Shown: piece by piece, positions 9,435 through 25,176 of the stretch | Numbering within the stretch: position 1 is the first letter of the stretch | Layout: each line of letters starts with the position of its first letter | Notes under the pieces: model-generated | Database searches by the model: none | Told to the model about the DNA's origin: nothing | What the model saw: the letters and a program-made list of their open reading frames with translations, nothing else | NCBI GenBank assembly: GCA_963729445.1 | Contig: CAVSNU010000003.1 | Coordinates: forward strand, 1,302,001-1,366,000 | Reading direction: 5' to 3' | Length of the DNA: 64,000 nucleotides | From: JACCZH01 sp963729445 | Lineage (GTDB): Bacteria; Chloroflexota; Chloroflexia; Thermomicrobiales; CFX8 | Translations under genes and position numbers: made by a program

Positions 9435-10669
9435 GTGTGACTAGGCTATCGTGGCATGGACTGGATCGGGGTAGGTCTGCGCCATGCTGCGGCGGGCGTC
9501 CTCGATGGTAAAGGACCAGACGATCGGCACGCCCGCGGCATTGCGCGCCCGCACCCAGGCGGCCACCTCCCGCTCCAGCACCGCGCGATCGCCGAGCCGC
9601 CGGTGCAGGCACTGGCGCTGCAACACGCTCCACTCCAGCTCGGCCATGTTGAGCCAGCTGCCGTGTTTGGGCGTGTCGTGCACCTCGCAGCGCTGCCAGA
9701 TGCGGCGCGCCTCGGCCGGTGGAAAGGTCTGGTAGAGGGCGCCGGCCGTGTGCGTGTTGAGGTTGTCGAGCACCAGCACCAGGCGCTCGGCCGCGGGAAA
9801 CGCCGCCACCAGGTCCCGCAAGGCGTAGGCGAAGTCGACCGCCGTGCGCCGGTCCGTGACCTGCACCGAGCGCCAGCCCAGGTGGGGCGCCACGGCCAGG
9901 AAGAGATTGGCGCTGCCGCCGCGGCGGTACTCGGTGTCGATGGTCCTGGGCTGCCCCGGGGCCAGCGGGCGGGGTGGCCGGGCATGCTCCTGCAGCTCCT
10001 TGCCGGCCTCGTCGAAGCAGATCACGGGGCGGGCGGGGTCCGGCGGGCGGGCATACACCTCCAGGACATCCTCCATGGCGGCTACGAAGGCGGCATTGGC
10101 CTGGGCCGGGACACACCAGCGCCGCACGCGCCAGGGCGCCAGGGCGTTTTTTTGAGCAGCTGGCGCACCGACTCCGGGGCAATCGCCGGCACAATCTGCA
10201 GCTCCACCACGGCGGCGGCCAACAACCGGACCGTCCAGCGGGCGCGGCCGGGCGGCGGCTGGCTGCAGGCCACCTGGACGATGCGCGCCTGGGTCGCGGT
10301 GTCGAAGCGCGAGCGGCCCAAGGTGCCGCGCTGCCGCGGCTGGAGGGTGGCCTCCACGCCAGCCGCGGCCCAGGTGGCCCGGACGCGCGCGACCGTGCGG
10401 ATGCTCACCCCGGTGGCGGTAGCAACGCGGGCATCGGTCGGCGCGGGCCGCCCGGGGCGGTAGTCCGCGGCCAGCAGGATGCGCGCCCGCTGGTAGGTGA
10501 ACTTCGAGACGCTGGACTGGCGGACCAGCCGTTCCAGCCGGGCGCGCTCGTCCGGGGTCAGGGTGACGCGGTGTTGGGTGCGGGACATGGGCGACCTCCT
10601 GCCGATCAATGGCGAGTCACGACACCAGCATACGCCCCCGCCGAACCAGACACCATAGCCTGGTCACAC
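9435..10669 (-). mobile_element. IS630-family insertion sequence, copy 1 (1,235 bp)
   Basis: The ends are imperfect inverted repeats: GTGTGACTAGGCTATCGTGG at 9435 and the complement of GTGTGACCAGGCTATGGTGT at 10669. TA flanks both sides (9433-9434 and 10670-10671), the target duplication expected for IS630. The element encodes one transposase in two overlapping frames. A near-identical inverted copy lies at 55345-56606. The insertion point is inside the dispersed repeat (CATCCTGAG|TA). Confidence 0.93.
9441..10588 (-). CDS. IS630-family transposase (OrfA/OrfB, -1 frameshift)
   Basis: OrfA (10588 down to 10082) starts MSRTQHRVTLTPDER behind AGGAGG and encodes the helix-turn-helix DNA-binding part (RTVARVRATW). 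OrfB (about 10150 down to 9441) encodes the DDE catalytic domain: Asp in VICFDEAG, Asp in LVLVLDNLNTH, Glu in NMAELEWS. The frames meet at a run of seven A (10147-10153, read on the minus strand). A -1 slip there gives LLKKNALAPWRVRRWCVP, matching the usual IS630 join. Because the second copy has the identical arrangement, I read this as programmed frameshifting rather than damage. It is nearly identical to the transposase at 55426. Confidence 0.9.
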
Positions 10670-11172
10670 TACTGAGTAGTGTAACCACGGGGAAGTTGGC
10701 ACGCTCCGCGGTTCCACCTGTCGGTCGGGGTGACAGCAGCACCCTGCGCCTATGAGTCATCCTGCGCTGGTTAGTCATCCTGAGCGGAAGCGAAGGATCT
10801 CTTGCCTGACACCCGAGGCGTTGGACCAGAGATCCTTCGCTTCTGCTCAGTACTGGACCACAGGGGCGTTGTCACGCTCCGGGGTTCTGTCTGTCGGTAG
10901 GGGAGGAGCTTGTCTCCTCCCGCCTCGAGCAGACCGGGGGTTCGGGAGGAGACGAGCTCCTCCCCTACCGGGGTGACATCATCATCGTGGTCGGGTACTC
11001 AGGATGACGATCAAGCTCAGTACTGGACCACAGAGCAGCTGTCACGCTCCCGGGGTCGGTCGGTCGGGGAGGACACCATCATCGTGGTCGAGTACTGAGC
11101 GCGGTCGAAGGGTCTCTGCTGGTCCAACTCCGCGAGAGTCAGACCAGAGATCCCATTCGGCTTCGCTCAGGG
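10670..11172. repeat. Composite repeat cluster beside IS630 copy 1
   Basis: No gene lies here. In order: the remainder of the MITE-like element split by the IS (to about 10735); a GTCATCCTGAGCGGAAGCGAAGGATCT stem-loop whose other arm is AGAGATCCTTCGCTTCTGCTCAG (10777-10850); a full MITE-like element from AGTACT (about 10849) to AGTACT (about 11000) with the nested palindrome (arms ~10904-10922 and 10949-10968); a short MITE copy (about 11029-11096); and a second, diverged stem-loop (11097-11172). Confidence 0.75.
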
Positions 11173-11203
11173 CATGCTCTTCGATCCCCTGCTCTCCCTG
11201 TCG

Positions 11204-12160
11204 CTATACGCCGGCCAGTCGCTCCACAATCGGCGCAAACTCCTCCATGATCTTGTCCGTCACAACGTAGTAGGAGAAGCCGTACTGCTCGCGGCGCCGG
11301 CACATGTCATCGATGATCTGGTCCAGCGTGCCAGCGAAGAGCGAAGGCATCTCCAGAACGTCATCCACCGTTACATCCTGCCACCCGCGCTCATGAATCG
11401 TGAGCTCGGCCCAGGCATGGCGGTCGTCCGTCAGCACAACAGTTGGGATCAGGCTCAGCTCGATCTGGTCAAAACGTTCTCCGGCACCCTCGCGCACCCA
11501 CTCGATCTTCTGCATGACCGACTCCGCAAGCCGCTCGCGGGGATCGTCCTCAACAACTCCGCTGGCGACGGAGGTCGTCAGGAAGCTCACGATATCGGCC
11601 TCTCTGCCGGCGAGCTTCAACATGCGCGGTTTGCCGCCGCCGATCAGGATCGGCGGACGCGGTCGCTGGGCCGGCTTCGGGAATCCTTCGAGCGCGGTAA
11701 TGGAGTAGTGCTTGCCGTGGAAGGTGAGCGGTGCCTTGCTCCAGAGAGCTTTCAGCACGGGCAACGCCTCTTCGAGACGGCTGATACGTACTCCCGCAGA
11801 TTCGTAGCACAGGCCGGCTTTCTCGTACTCAGAGCGCAGCCAGCCTGCGCCGATACCGGGCTCAAGGCGACCGCCCGAGAGCAGATCGAGCGTCGCCATC
11901 TCCTTGGCGAGCATGACCGGGTGCCGGTAGTCATTGTCGAAGACGAGCGTCCCGACACGTAGCGTCGTCGTCACGTTGGCCGCCGTCATCAGCGCCGCGA
12001 TGGGAGCCAGCTGATCGCCGAAGAAGTCGGGCACGAAGTGATCGCGGATCAGGAACGTTGCGTAGCCGCGTTCTTCAACCCGTCGAACATGGGCGATCCA
12101 TTGGCAGGTAGGCAGAATGGTCTCGTTGATGACTCCGAAGCGGAACGGGTGATTGGGCAT
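11204..12160 (-). CDS. LLM-class F420-dependent oxidoreductase (MSMEG_2516-like)
   Basis: The 318-residue product is a luciferase-like TIM barrel. It starts RFGVINE, continues with the FLIRDHFVPDFFGDQLAPIAALM stretch typical of the TIGR03621 subfamily, then GTLVFDNDYRHPVMLAKEMATLDLLSGGRLEPGIGAGW, and later PPILIGGGKPRML. These enzymes use reduced F420 (or FMN) for hydride transfer to an unknown substrate. I use the ATG at 12160 (MPNHPFRFG); the longer frame to 12310 runs through a dispersed palindrome and lacks protein-like composition. It is divergent from the glycosylase gene. Family certain, cofactor and substrate inferred. Confidence 0.85.
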   Translation of the reverse strand: MPNHPFRFGVINETILPTCQWIAHVRRVEERGYATFLIRDHFVPDFFGDQLAPIAALMTAANVTTTLRVGTLVFDNDYRHPVMLAKEMATLDLLSGGRLEPGIGAGWLRSEYEKAGLCYESAGVRISRLEEALPVLKALWSKAPLTFHGKHYSITALEGFPKPAQRPRPPILIGGGKPRMLKLAGREADIVSFLTTSVASGVVEDDPRERLAESVMQKIEWVREGAGERFDQIELSLIPTVVLTDDRHAWAELTIHERGWQDVTVDDVLEMPSLFAGTLDQIIDDMCRRREQYGFSYYVVTDKIMEEFAPIVERLAGV

Positions 12161-12200
12161 AGACGTTTGTGTCCTTCCTGAGACCCAGAATGACGTCACC

Positions 12201-12274
12201 GGTAGGGGAGGACCTCGTGTCCTCCCAGCTGTCTCGCGGGGTCTGCCGGGGAGGACACAAGGTCCTCCCCTACC
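12201..12274. repeat. Solitary palindromic repeat (diverged inner module)
   Basis: The arm GTAGGGGAGGACCTCGTGTC (from 12202) is mirrored by GACACAAGGTCCTCCCCTAC (to 12273). This is a variant of the inner palindrome found inside the MITE-like elements, here without the AGTACT ends, lying in the divergent promoter region. Confidence 0.75.
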
Positions 12275-12381
12275 GTATAGGGAACGGTAACGCCCATCAC
12301 GGGGAATCACTATCCGCTTCTTGCGACCAAACTCGATGGCGTATGGTTGGGCAGGTAACGGGTGAGTGGGGAGGAAAACAG

Positions 12382-13323
12382 GTGGAGATCTTTCTGCCGG
12401 CCAGAGAGCCGTTCCGATTTGACCTGGCGCTGGACTACCTCAGACGGTCACACGACGAGGTGCTGGACGTCGTACACGGTGACCGCTACCGCCGCGCGAT
12501 GCCAGGACCGGACGGACCGGTGCTGATCGAGGCGGCGGCCGCGCCCGGGGGCGTGACGGCAAGGGTGTTGTGCGGCAGGCTACCGGAAGACACCCTCGCC
12601 TGCCAGATTCGCCGGCAGTTCCAGCTCGACTACGACCGCACCCGATTACCGGTTGATGACCCGTTCGCCGGGCCGCTGATCGAGCGCTTCCAGGGCTTAC
12701 CTGTCGTGCAGACCGCCGCCCCGTTTGAGGCGATGGTCTGGGCTATCCTCGGCCAGCAGATCAACATCGCCTTTGCCTACAAGCTCAAGCGGCGCTTTGT
12801 CGAAGCCTACGGCGAGCAAATCACCCACGAGGGGAACACCTACTACCTCTTCCCAACCCCGGAACGCATCGTGACCATCAACGGCGATGAGCTGCGCGAG
12901 ATCCAGTTCAGCCGGCAGAAAACCCGCTATACCGTTGGGATTGCCCAGGCCATTCTCGACGGCGCGCTTGACTTTGATGAGGTGCGCCAGCAGGACGACG
13001 AAGGGGCCCTGGCGCTGCTCCAGAAGCAGATTGGTATCGGACGCTGGACGGCGGAGTATGTGCTGATGCGCGGCCTCGGCCGGCGCGACGTCATCCCGGC
13101 CGGCGACATGGGCCTGCGCTCGGCCGTCGGTGTCTTTCAGGGGCTGCCGGGCAACGCCAGCGAGCTCGCGGTGCGTGAGCTTGCTGAAAACTGGCGTCCC
13201 TACCGTGGCGATGTCGCTTTCCACTGCTGGTTTGGGTTTCAGCACGGTCTCTACAGGCGCGGAAAGCAGGCAGCAGCCATCGAGCAAGCCGCCGCCAATG
13301 GAGACTTCTGTCCGTCAGAGTAG
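12382..13323 (+). CDS. alkA: DNA-3-methyladenine glycosylase II (AlkA-like, HhH-GPD)
   Basis: The 313-residue base-excision enzyme removes alkylated purines from DNA. The N-terminal ~110 residues resemble the AlkA N-domain (FLPAREPFRFDLALDYLRR). The HhH-GPD core follows: MVWAILGQQINIAFAYKLKRR, the helix-hairpin-helix QIGIGRWTAEYVLMRGLGR, and PAGDMGLR with catalytic Asp242. I chose the GTG at 12382 because GGGGAGG lies seven bases upstream; an ATG further upstream is possible. No C-terminal iron-sulfur Cys motif is present, consistent with AlkA rather than MutY or Nth. A second alkylation-repair gene (ogt) is encoded at 25.2 kb. Confidence 0.87.
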   Translation: MEIFLPAREPFRFDLALDYLRRSHDEVLDVVHGDRYRRAMPGPDGPVLIEAAAAPGGVTARVLCGRLPEDTLACQIRRQFQLDYDRTRLPVDDPFAGPLIERFQGLPVVQTAAPFEAMVWAILGQQINIAFAYKLKRRFVEAYGEQITHEGNTYYLFPTPERIVTINGDELREIQFSRQKTRYTVGIAQAILDGALDFDEVRQQDDEGALALLQKQIGIGRWTAEYVLMRGLGRRDVIPAGDMGLRSAVGVFQGLPGNASELAVRELAENWRPYRGDVAFHCWFGFQHGLYRRGKQAAAIEQAAANGDFCPSE

Positions 13324-13731
13324 TCTCGTATCGGGGCATCGTCGACCGGGTACGTCAGGAACGACGGATCCGTACTCCTCTTCTCTATCCGAGGCGAGCG
13401 GATAATTCGCGTGTGTGTCAAAAGAGGGGGTGTCCCCCGGACGTTGTGCGCCGACCCGGGGGAGCTGGGGAAGGAGGTTTGGAGAAGCGACAACGGGCTG
13501 CTCGAAAGCGATCCAAAATCTCGAATCGTTCACCGGTTCGCCTGGGGTGAGAAGACTCTCCGGTACCAATCGAACGCTCGTGTCCGCTCACCATGTTGTA
13601 ACTCCCGCTCCTCCGGTTTTATTCCCGGCCTCACGTCATCTATTCTGAGACGGTCGTCCCTGTGCACGAGTGATGACGCGCAAAGCCGAGGATTACGGTA
13701 TAAAGCGGGTACGTAGAAACGGGTGTGATCG
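13324..13731. other. Intergenic region with no recognisable gene
   Basis: About 400 bases between the glycosylase and phosphoesterase genes. Readings of ~80-100 codons exist on both strands, but none has a ribosome-binding site or protein-like sequence. No dispersed repeat is seen. A promoter for the phosphoesterase is likely near the end. Confidence 0.4.
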
Positions 13732-14613
13732 ATGAGTAAAGAGCTTTCACTGAAACTCGCCATCATGAATGACCTGCACGTAGGGGCAGTTGAGGGCGGC
13801 GGCTTTCAGAACCAGTTCCTGACCGGCGATGCGCGGAAGACGGTGGCGACAACAGTCGCGGCGATCAACACACATACCCCCGACCTTGTCCTGATCCCGG
13901 GCGATCTCACCAACAACGCCACCGAGGATGAGTTGGCGGAAGTGCTCTCGTATCTGAACGGCCTGTGTTGCCCCTTCGTTGTTTGCAAGGGCAACCACGA
14001 CCGCGAATCGACCGAATCCGCTCACCGTTTCGACCGTGCCCTCGGCAAGAACGCGCAGCCCGGCATCGTCTACCCCTCCGGCCTCAATCTCCCGGAGGAC
14101 GTCGCGATTCTGGTTCTGGAATCATCGTGGACAAATGAAGGTCCTCCGTATCCCGAGGGTCCTCAGCCACTGGCCGTTCTCGACGAAGGGCTGATCGAAC
14201 GTGCGCTGGACGAGCTTGACCGCCTCCGGCCTGAGTGGCTGCTCGTCGTCAGCCATTATCCGCTGGTGTCGCAGGCGCTGGATGCGGCCAGGAACGATCT
14301 CAAGTACGGCGGGCATGTCAGGGGAGGCGACCGGGTGATGAACGAGCTCACTGCACGCGCCGGAGCCGTCATCTGCTTCTGCGCGCACAATCACTACCAC
14401 CATATCCTGGCAGATCACAACTGGTTACAGTGTGCGACGGGGGCACTCATCGAATACCCGGCGGAGTTCCGGCTGGTCACGATCGCTGCTGGCGCGGTCA
14501 CGATCTCAACCCACACCGGAGCACAAGCCGCTGTTGACGCCGCGCCACAGCCAGAGCATCCCCAGGTACACGGCCGGCCGGAGGATCGCGAGCACATCTG
14601 GCGCCCGGAGTAA
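13732..14613 (+). CDS. Calcineurin-like metallophosphoesterase
   Basis: The 293-residue product has the full two-metal phosphoesterase signature in order: NDLHVG (Asp14, His16), PGDLTNN, GNHDR, SHYPL, and AHNHYHH. It has no signal peptide or membrane segment, so it is cytosolic. The family hydrolyses phosphodiesters or phosphomonoesters (cyclic nucleotides, nucleotides, phospholipids); the sequence alone does not tell which. It is a single-gene unit starting MSKELSLKLAIM. Family assignment is strong, substrate unknown. Confidence 0.85.
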   Translation: MSKELSLKLAIMNDLHVGAVEGGGFQNQFLTGDARKTVATTVAAINTHTPDLVLIPGDLTNNATEDELAEVLSYLNGLCCPFVVCKGNHDRESTESAHRFDRALGKNAQPGIVYPSGLNLPEDVAILVLESSWTNEGPPYPEGPQPLAVLDEGLIERALDELDRLRPEWLLVVSHYPLVSQALDAARNDLKYGGHVRGGDRVMNELTARAGAVICFCAHNHYHHILADHNWLQCATGALIEYPAEFRLVTIAAGAVTISTHTGAQAAVDAAPQPEHPQVHGRPEDREHIWRPE

Positions 14614-14733
14614 CATCGAAGACTCGTCAAAGCTGGCACGGCTGAAGTAGCGTCGCGAGCCGGCGGCGTTACAACCTTCTTGATTACGTCAGCGCTTTAT
14701 CCGAGCCGATCTGCCTGAAATCATCCTCGCCGG

Positions 14734-15084
14734 CTACCCCCTCGACGAGCTGGCGTTTCGGATCCTCCACGGATTCGTGAAGTCCGTCCTCTCAGACGCT
14801 TCGGAAAATGCGACCAGGTCGTGCATGAGGGTCTCCATGCGCGGTCCATCGACGTCTGGAGCGTTTTCGTGAATGCGCAACTCGCGCATGATCGTGACGA
14901 GCTTGTCGGAGAACGCCTCCAGCTGCTGGCAAATCACGCAATCACAACTAGGCGGCTCGCCTGGATATGCAGCCTCAACCTCTACCCAGGTATGGGTCTT
15001 CACAAAACGTTCATATTCCAGGACCGCCTTGTGTTGCTCCAACAATTCGCCGACTGGTGCTTCGTCATGCAACAAGCGCATCAA
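14734..15084 (-). CDS. Hypothetical protein with CDCVIC motif, 116 aa
   Basis: Mostly helical and acidic. The centre has SCDCVICQQLEAF, a Cys-x-Cys-x-x-Cys group that could bind metal, and KTHTWVEVEAAYPGEPP precedes it. The start is either TTG at 15084 or ATG at 15081; AAGGAG lies 11 and 14 bases upstream respectively. No domain recognised. Single-gene unit at the edge of a low-density region. Likely real given codon use and the ribosome-binding site. Confidence 0.5.
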   Translation of the reverse strand: MMRLLHDEAPVGELLEQHKAVLEYERFVKTHTWVEVEAAYPGEPPSCDCVICQQLEAFSDKLVTIMRELRIHENAPDVDGPRMETLMHDLVAFSEASERTDFTNPWRIRNASSSRG

Positions 15085-15892
15085 TGTACCGTTAACTCCT
15101 TCAGATCACCACAGACGCACAAAATCAGTCGGCCGGAAGACAATAGCCTTCATCGCATCATCAAACTCCACTGATTAGAGGGGACAACTATCCCCTGGGC
15201 GGTGCGATGATCCGGTTCCTCTAGTGTGAGCTGCGTGCTGACTCACCCTCTTGCTTCAGCATGCTTGGCCCATACTAACATAAGAATTCCGATCCTTCAT
15301 GAAAAGTTCTTAATAATCGTGGCCAATAGTTGCTCCGAACCGGCGCCTGCGCCTCTGCGGGGGTAAAGTGCGTGATGGTATTTCCCGGTTGGGGCAAAGA
15401 CAGCGACCTATTTATCCGCAAAGGGATTTAGGATAATGATCCGCTGCGTGGTTGCGCGAATATTCACCGATCGGGGGCCAGAGAGCGTCCAACAAGTCAA
15501 ATGTACAAGCTGTCAAGCGGTTGCCATGTATCCTCGCGAATTCCGCTGTTTCAAGCCAACGAACGATAGTTTGGGAGCTCTCGCCGGGCACGATGCGCGG
15601 CGGGTTCTCGAGGTCTATGCACCAAAGAATGACATCCGGGCACACCGTGCTCCGTCAGGGGCACGGCCTCATCTAGAGCAGAAGAAGTGCCGATGCGTCA
15701 CGTGAGCGCAGACGACCATGGACATGTGTTGAGGATGAGAAGACGCGGTGCTTTCCTCCCGGAGGAGAGGCTGCCTTGCTGCGAACGGGTTGATGAGTGA
15801 AGGCCCTGCATGCTGTTTGCGCAGGGCCCGTGACGAGCCCTCACCCCAGCCCCTTCCAGGCATGAGAGGGGTTGAGGTGAGGGCAGTCTTAT
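15085..15892. other. Gene-poor region, less GC-rich
   Basis: About 800 bases without a confident gene; the stretch 15230-15330 is notably AT-rich. A 77-codon minus-strand reading at 15412-15645 starts with GTG four bases after GGAG but has no recognisable family; it could be a remnant. Two hairpins close the region (GGGCCCTGC stem near 15801-15829 and a long stem at 15837-15884). Confidence 0.4.
15837..15884. terminator. Hairpin downstream of the frameshifted propeller gene
   Basis: GCCCTCACCCCAGCCCCT pairs imperfectly with AGGGGTTGAGGTGAGGGC, nine bases past the stop of the minus-strand gene ending at 15893. No clear T-run, so it may be a palindromic repeat rather than a true terminator. 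Confidence 0.4.
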
Positions 15893-19063
<3,171 letters not shown>

Positions 19064-19300
19064 AGGCGTTTTGTGTTCCTCCCTGTAGAACGGATCGTGC
19101 GCCGGACAGCCCCTGTCCGGCGCGTCGGGGCATCATAGAGCAGGTTGCCGCTCCTTGGAAAGTCCTGCGCGTGTCTCGGGCAGCACGGTAGACGACGCCT
19201 GGCGGCAGCACGCATGGCTACCCGGGCGCGGAATCGCGCGTTCGATACCGATACGGAAGCAGCGAGATGAGTACCCTGCGACAGGCACCTTCGAGTGCCG

Positions 19301-20965
19301 CTAGCGCGGCACGCCGACGGCCATGCCCTGAACGAACGGATAGTCTCCGCCGTGGCGAATACCCGCTTCGTCAACGAAGACGGCTGCCGGGCGGGCGAAG
19401 TTGCCGCGGTAGTGGGTCTCCGGACCGCCCTCGTTGATGAACTCACGGACGCTGTCCACCCGATGTCCGCGCTCGCGCAACCCTTGAAGAACGCTGGCGT
19501 CGATACGCTCGTCGGCGATGATGTAGTCCAGCGAGCAGTCGATCCGCGGCGCGGAGATGGCGGGCTGGATCGGCATGCCGAACTCCAGTGCGTTCAGCGT
19601 CACCTGGCTGACGGCGTTGGTGATCCTGCGCGAGCCAGGCGCACCAACCGCGAGTACCGGCTTGCCATTCCGCGCGACGATCAACGGGGTCATGTTCGTG
19701 AGTGGCCGCTTGCCCGGCGCGACACTATTCGGCGCGCCCGGGTTGGGATCGAACCACTGCATGCAGCAGTTCATCACCACGCCGGTGTCGCCGGCCACCC
19801 CGAGGCCGGACAGGCCACCGATGAGTGTCTGCGTCAGCGACACGGTGTTTCCTCCGGCATCGACGACCGAGAGATGGGTCGTGCCGCCACCGCCACCCTG
19901 CACGCCAACCGGAGAGCGCCCGACGTCGCCGGGCGCCGGCTTCGACATCGCCCGTCGCAGGTCGATCTGCTTGACGCGCCGCTCGATGTACTCCGGCGAG
20001 AGCAACACATCAAGCGGTGGGTCACAGAAGTCAGGGTCCCCAAGGTATGCGTCGCGGTCGGCAAAGGCCAGCCGGTAGCTCTCTGCCATCACATGCAACG
20101 CGTCGAGGCTGTTGTGTCCAAGCTCCACGAGGTTGAACGCTTCGAGCATCTGCAGGCCCTGCAGGGTCATGAGACCGGGTGAGGGTGGCGGTAGCGTCAG
20201 CAGCTCGTAGTCGCGGTAGCGGCCGCGTAACGGCTCGCCAACGGTCGCTTCGTAGCTTGCAAAGTCAGCGCGCTCCAGGATCCCGCCACGCTCATTGACG
20301 AACTTGACGATCTGGTCCGCGGTCTCGCCCTCATAGAACGCCCGAGGGCCCTGTTCTGCGATAGCCCGCAGGGTCGTCGCCAGGTCAGTCTGTCTGAGGA
20401 CGCTCTCACCATGCGCCATCCCTGGATCGCCATCGACCAGGAACGTGCGGGCGGAATATGGATTCGCGCGCAGCCCCGGTAGCTCCTGGATCAAGCGCAG
20501 GGTGAGCATCCAGTCAAGCGGCATGCCCTCTTCGGCGATCTCGATGGCAGGCTGCATGGCCCTGGCAAGGCTGAACGTGCCGAAACGCTCTAGCGCCACG
20601 GCAAGCCCGGAGACCATGCCCGGCACCATGGCGGCCAGGCCGCCATCGAACGCGACCGTCGTTCTCGATTGCAGCGCTTCGGTCGTCGCTCGCGCGGGTG
20701 CTCGCGGGCTGTAATCGACGACGTGGGCCCGACCATCGGCGGCGCGAACGACCATGTAGCCTGCCCCGCCGATACTGTTGTTGTAGGGCTCCATGACCGC
20801 CATGACCCAGGCCGACGTGACGGCAGCATCGACAGCGTTACCGCCGTCGGCCAACGCCTGCGCCCCGGCCAGCGCCGCGAGATCCTGCTTGGCAACAACC
20901 ATGCCGCCATCCGAGCTCGCCCCGCTCTTGTCCATCAGCCACTCAGAGACGGTGAACTGGCTCAC
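19301..20965 (-). CDS. ggt: Gamma-glutamyltransferase / glutathione hydrolase family
   Basis: The 554-residue Ntn-hydrolase is expected to cleave itself before the catalytic Thr362 in GGGGTTHLSVVD, giving large and small subunits. Other family marks are GGNAVDAAVTSAWVMAVMEPYNNSIGGAGYMVV near the N-terminus, GLMTLQGLQML, and NSVAPGKRPLTNMTP with GAPGSRRI in the small subunit. I chose the GTG at 20965 (VSQFTVSEWLMDK) because AAAGGAG lies seven bases upstream; longer frames lack support. No signal peptide is evident, so it may act in the cytoplasm. It lies between two homologous propeller genes on the same strand. Confidence 0.9.
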   Translation of the reverse strand: MSQFTVSEWLMDKSGASSDGGMVVAKQDLAALAGAQALADGGNAVDAAVTSAWVMAVMEPYNNSIGGAGYMVVRAADGRAHVVDYSPRAPARATTEALQSRTTVAFDGGLAAMVPGMVSGLAVALERFGTFSLARAMQPAIEIAEEGMPLDWMLTLRLIQELPGLRANPYSARTFLVDGDPGMAHGESVLRQTDLATTLRAIAEQGPRAFYEGETADQIVKFVNERGGILERADFASYEATVGEPLRGRYRDYELLTLPPPSPGLMTLQGLQMLEAFNLVELGHNSLDALHVMAESYRLAFADRDAYLGDPDFCDPPLDVLLSPEYIERRVKQIDLRRAMSKPAPGDVGRSPVGVQGGGGGTTHLSVVDAGGNTVSLTQTLIGGLSGLGVAGDTGVVMNCCMQWFDPNPGAPNSVAPGKRPLTNMTPLIVARNGKPVLAVGAPGSRRITNAVSQVTLNALEFGMPIQPAISAPRIDCSLDYIIADERIDASVLQGLRERGHRVDSVREFINEGGPETHYRGNFARPAAVFVDEAGIRHGGDYPFVQGMAVGVPR

Positions 20966-21004
20966 AAGCGCGCTCCTTTCCATCTGGACCATCTGGTTTT
21001 CCGA

Positions 21005-21062
21005 CCTACGCAGAGCCTGTCCTGAGCGAAGCCCTTCGACTTCGCCCAGGAGACATGCTCTG
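21005..21062. repeat. Fragment of the dispersed stem-loop repeat
   Basis: AGAGCCTGTCCTGAGCGAAG...CTTCGACTTCGCCCAGGA resembles one arm pair of the CATCCTGAGCGAAGGATCT family, strongly diverged. Confidence 0.45.
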
Positions 21063-21089
21063 AAGCGCTCGCCTCGCCTCCGCAGACTC

Positions 21090-24223
<3,134 letters not shown>

Positions 24224-24567
24224 ACCAGGTACCTCTCCAACCAATACAGCGTGTTCACCGCGCATCATACGATGTTTATCGTAGATGCAGGAGCGCGCCC
24301 CGTTCAACCAGCGCCGCTGGGACGCGCGCCATCAGACTGGAATCTCTTTGCAAGGACTATTGTCGGGAGTATGCCGCGCGAAGATCGGGCGACGAGACGG
24401 TTCTGGTCCGTGGAGAATATCTTGGGGTGGTCGCAAGCAGGGCGGAACCGGGGCACTCTATCTCGCCAGGATGCCGGGCTGGCAAATGAAGCATTCCCCG
24501 GCGTCGACCGGCCGGGCCGCCCTGCTCAATGACGTACCATGCATTGCACCACTCAATGTCATGCGGG

Positions 24568-25143
24568 CTACGGCAGGCTCTCGGCCCCCGCGCGGATCAT
24601 CGCCGCAATGGATTCGTGGCCATTCTCCTCGGCGCGCTGGAGTGCCGTCTTGCCTTCGAAATCCTTCGCGTCCGGATTCGCGCCGTACTCCAGCAGCCAG
24701 GCGGCCATCGTCTCGTCACCACGCCAGGCGGCGGCGTTCAGGGCCGTCGCGTTCGGGCCAACGATGGCGTCGATGTCGGCGCCGCGCTCAATCAACAGCT
24801 TGACCATCTCCAGATCGCCGCCGACAACGGCGTGGAAGAGTACCGGGATACCGTGCGCTCCGGACGATTGCGCGAGGCTGGGATCTGCGTCGAGATCGCT
24901 CACGACACGCTCGGTCATCCCGAGCATGACCGCCGCGGGGAAGTTGAGCTCCGCGCCCTGGGAGAGCAGGTACTCCGCCATGGCACGGTTGCCAACGTGC
25001 GCCGCCGCGTCGAGTGGGCTCTCATCGAGGGTTGATCGAGTGTTCAGAAGGTCGGGATCCTCTGCCAGCATCTCCTGCACGCCGGCCATGTTGCCGTGTG
25101 CATTGTTGACGAACGTGTCGATGGTCTCCTGGGACGCAGGCAT
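24568..25143 (-). CDS. Ankyrin-repeat protein
   Basis: The 191-residue protein has about five ankyrin repeats, seen as DESPLDAAAHVGNRAMAEYLLSQGAELN, HGIPVLFHAVVGGDLEMVKLLIERGADID and TALNAAAWRGDETMAAWLLEYGANPD. Such repeats bind partner proteins; no catalytic domain is attached. The ATG at 25143 has GAGGAG six bases upstream; an in-frame start at 25170 is possible but weaker. It follows the alkyltransferase gene by 33 bases on the same strand, so the two may be co-transcribed. Partner unknown. Confidence 0.85.
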   Translation of the reverse strand: MPASQETIDTFVNNAHGNMAGVQEMLAEDPDLLNTRSTLDESPLDAAAHVGNRAMAEYLLSQGAELNFPAAVMLGMTERVVSDLDADPSLAQSSGAHGIPVLFHAVVGGDLEMVKLLIERGADIDAIVGPNATALNAAAWRGDETMAAWLLEYGANPDAKDFEGKTALQRAEENGHESIAAMIRAGAESLP

Positions 25144-25176
25144 CTGATGCTCCTCACCATGTTCAGACATGAGTCG

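Noticed and set aside
9456..10463. Antisense ORF of 335 codons opposite the transposase
   Set aside because: No ribosome-binding site, no domain, composition typical of antisense frames of GC-rich genes.
13411..13716. Plus-strand ORF of 101 codons in the gap before the phosphoesterase
   Set aside because: No ribosome-binding site, no hydrophobic or helical pattern, no recognisable family.
15412..15645. Minus-strand 77-codon ORF with a fair ribosome-binding site
   Set aside because: No family and no neighbouring context; kept only as a note in the gene-poor region.
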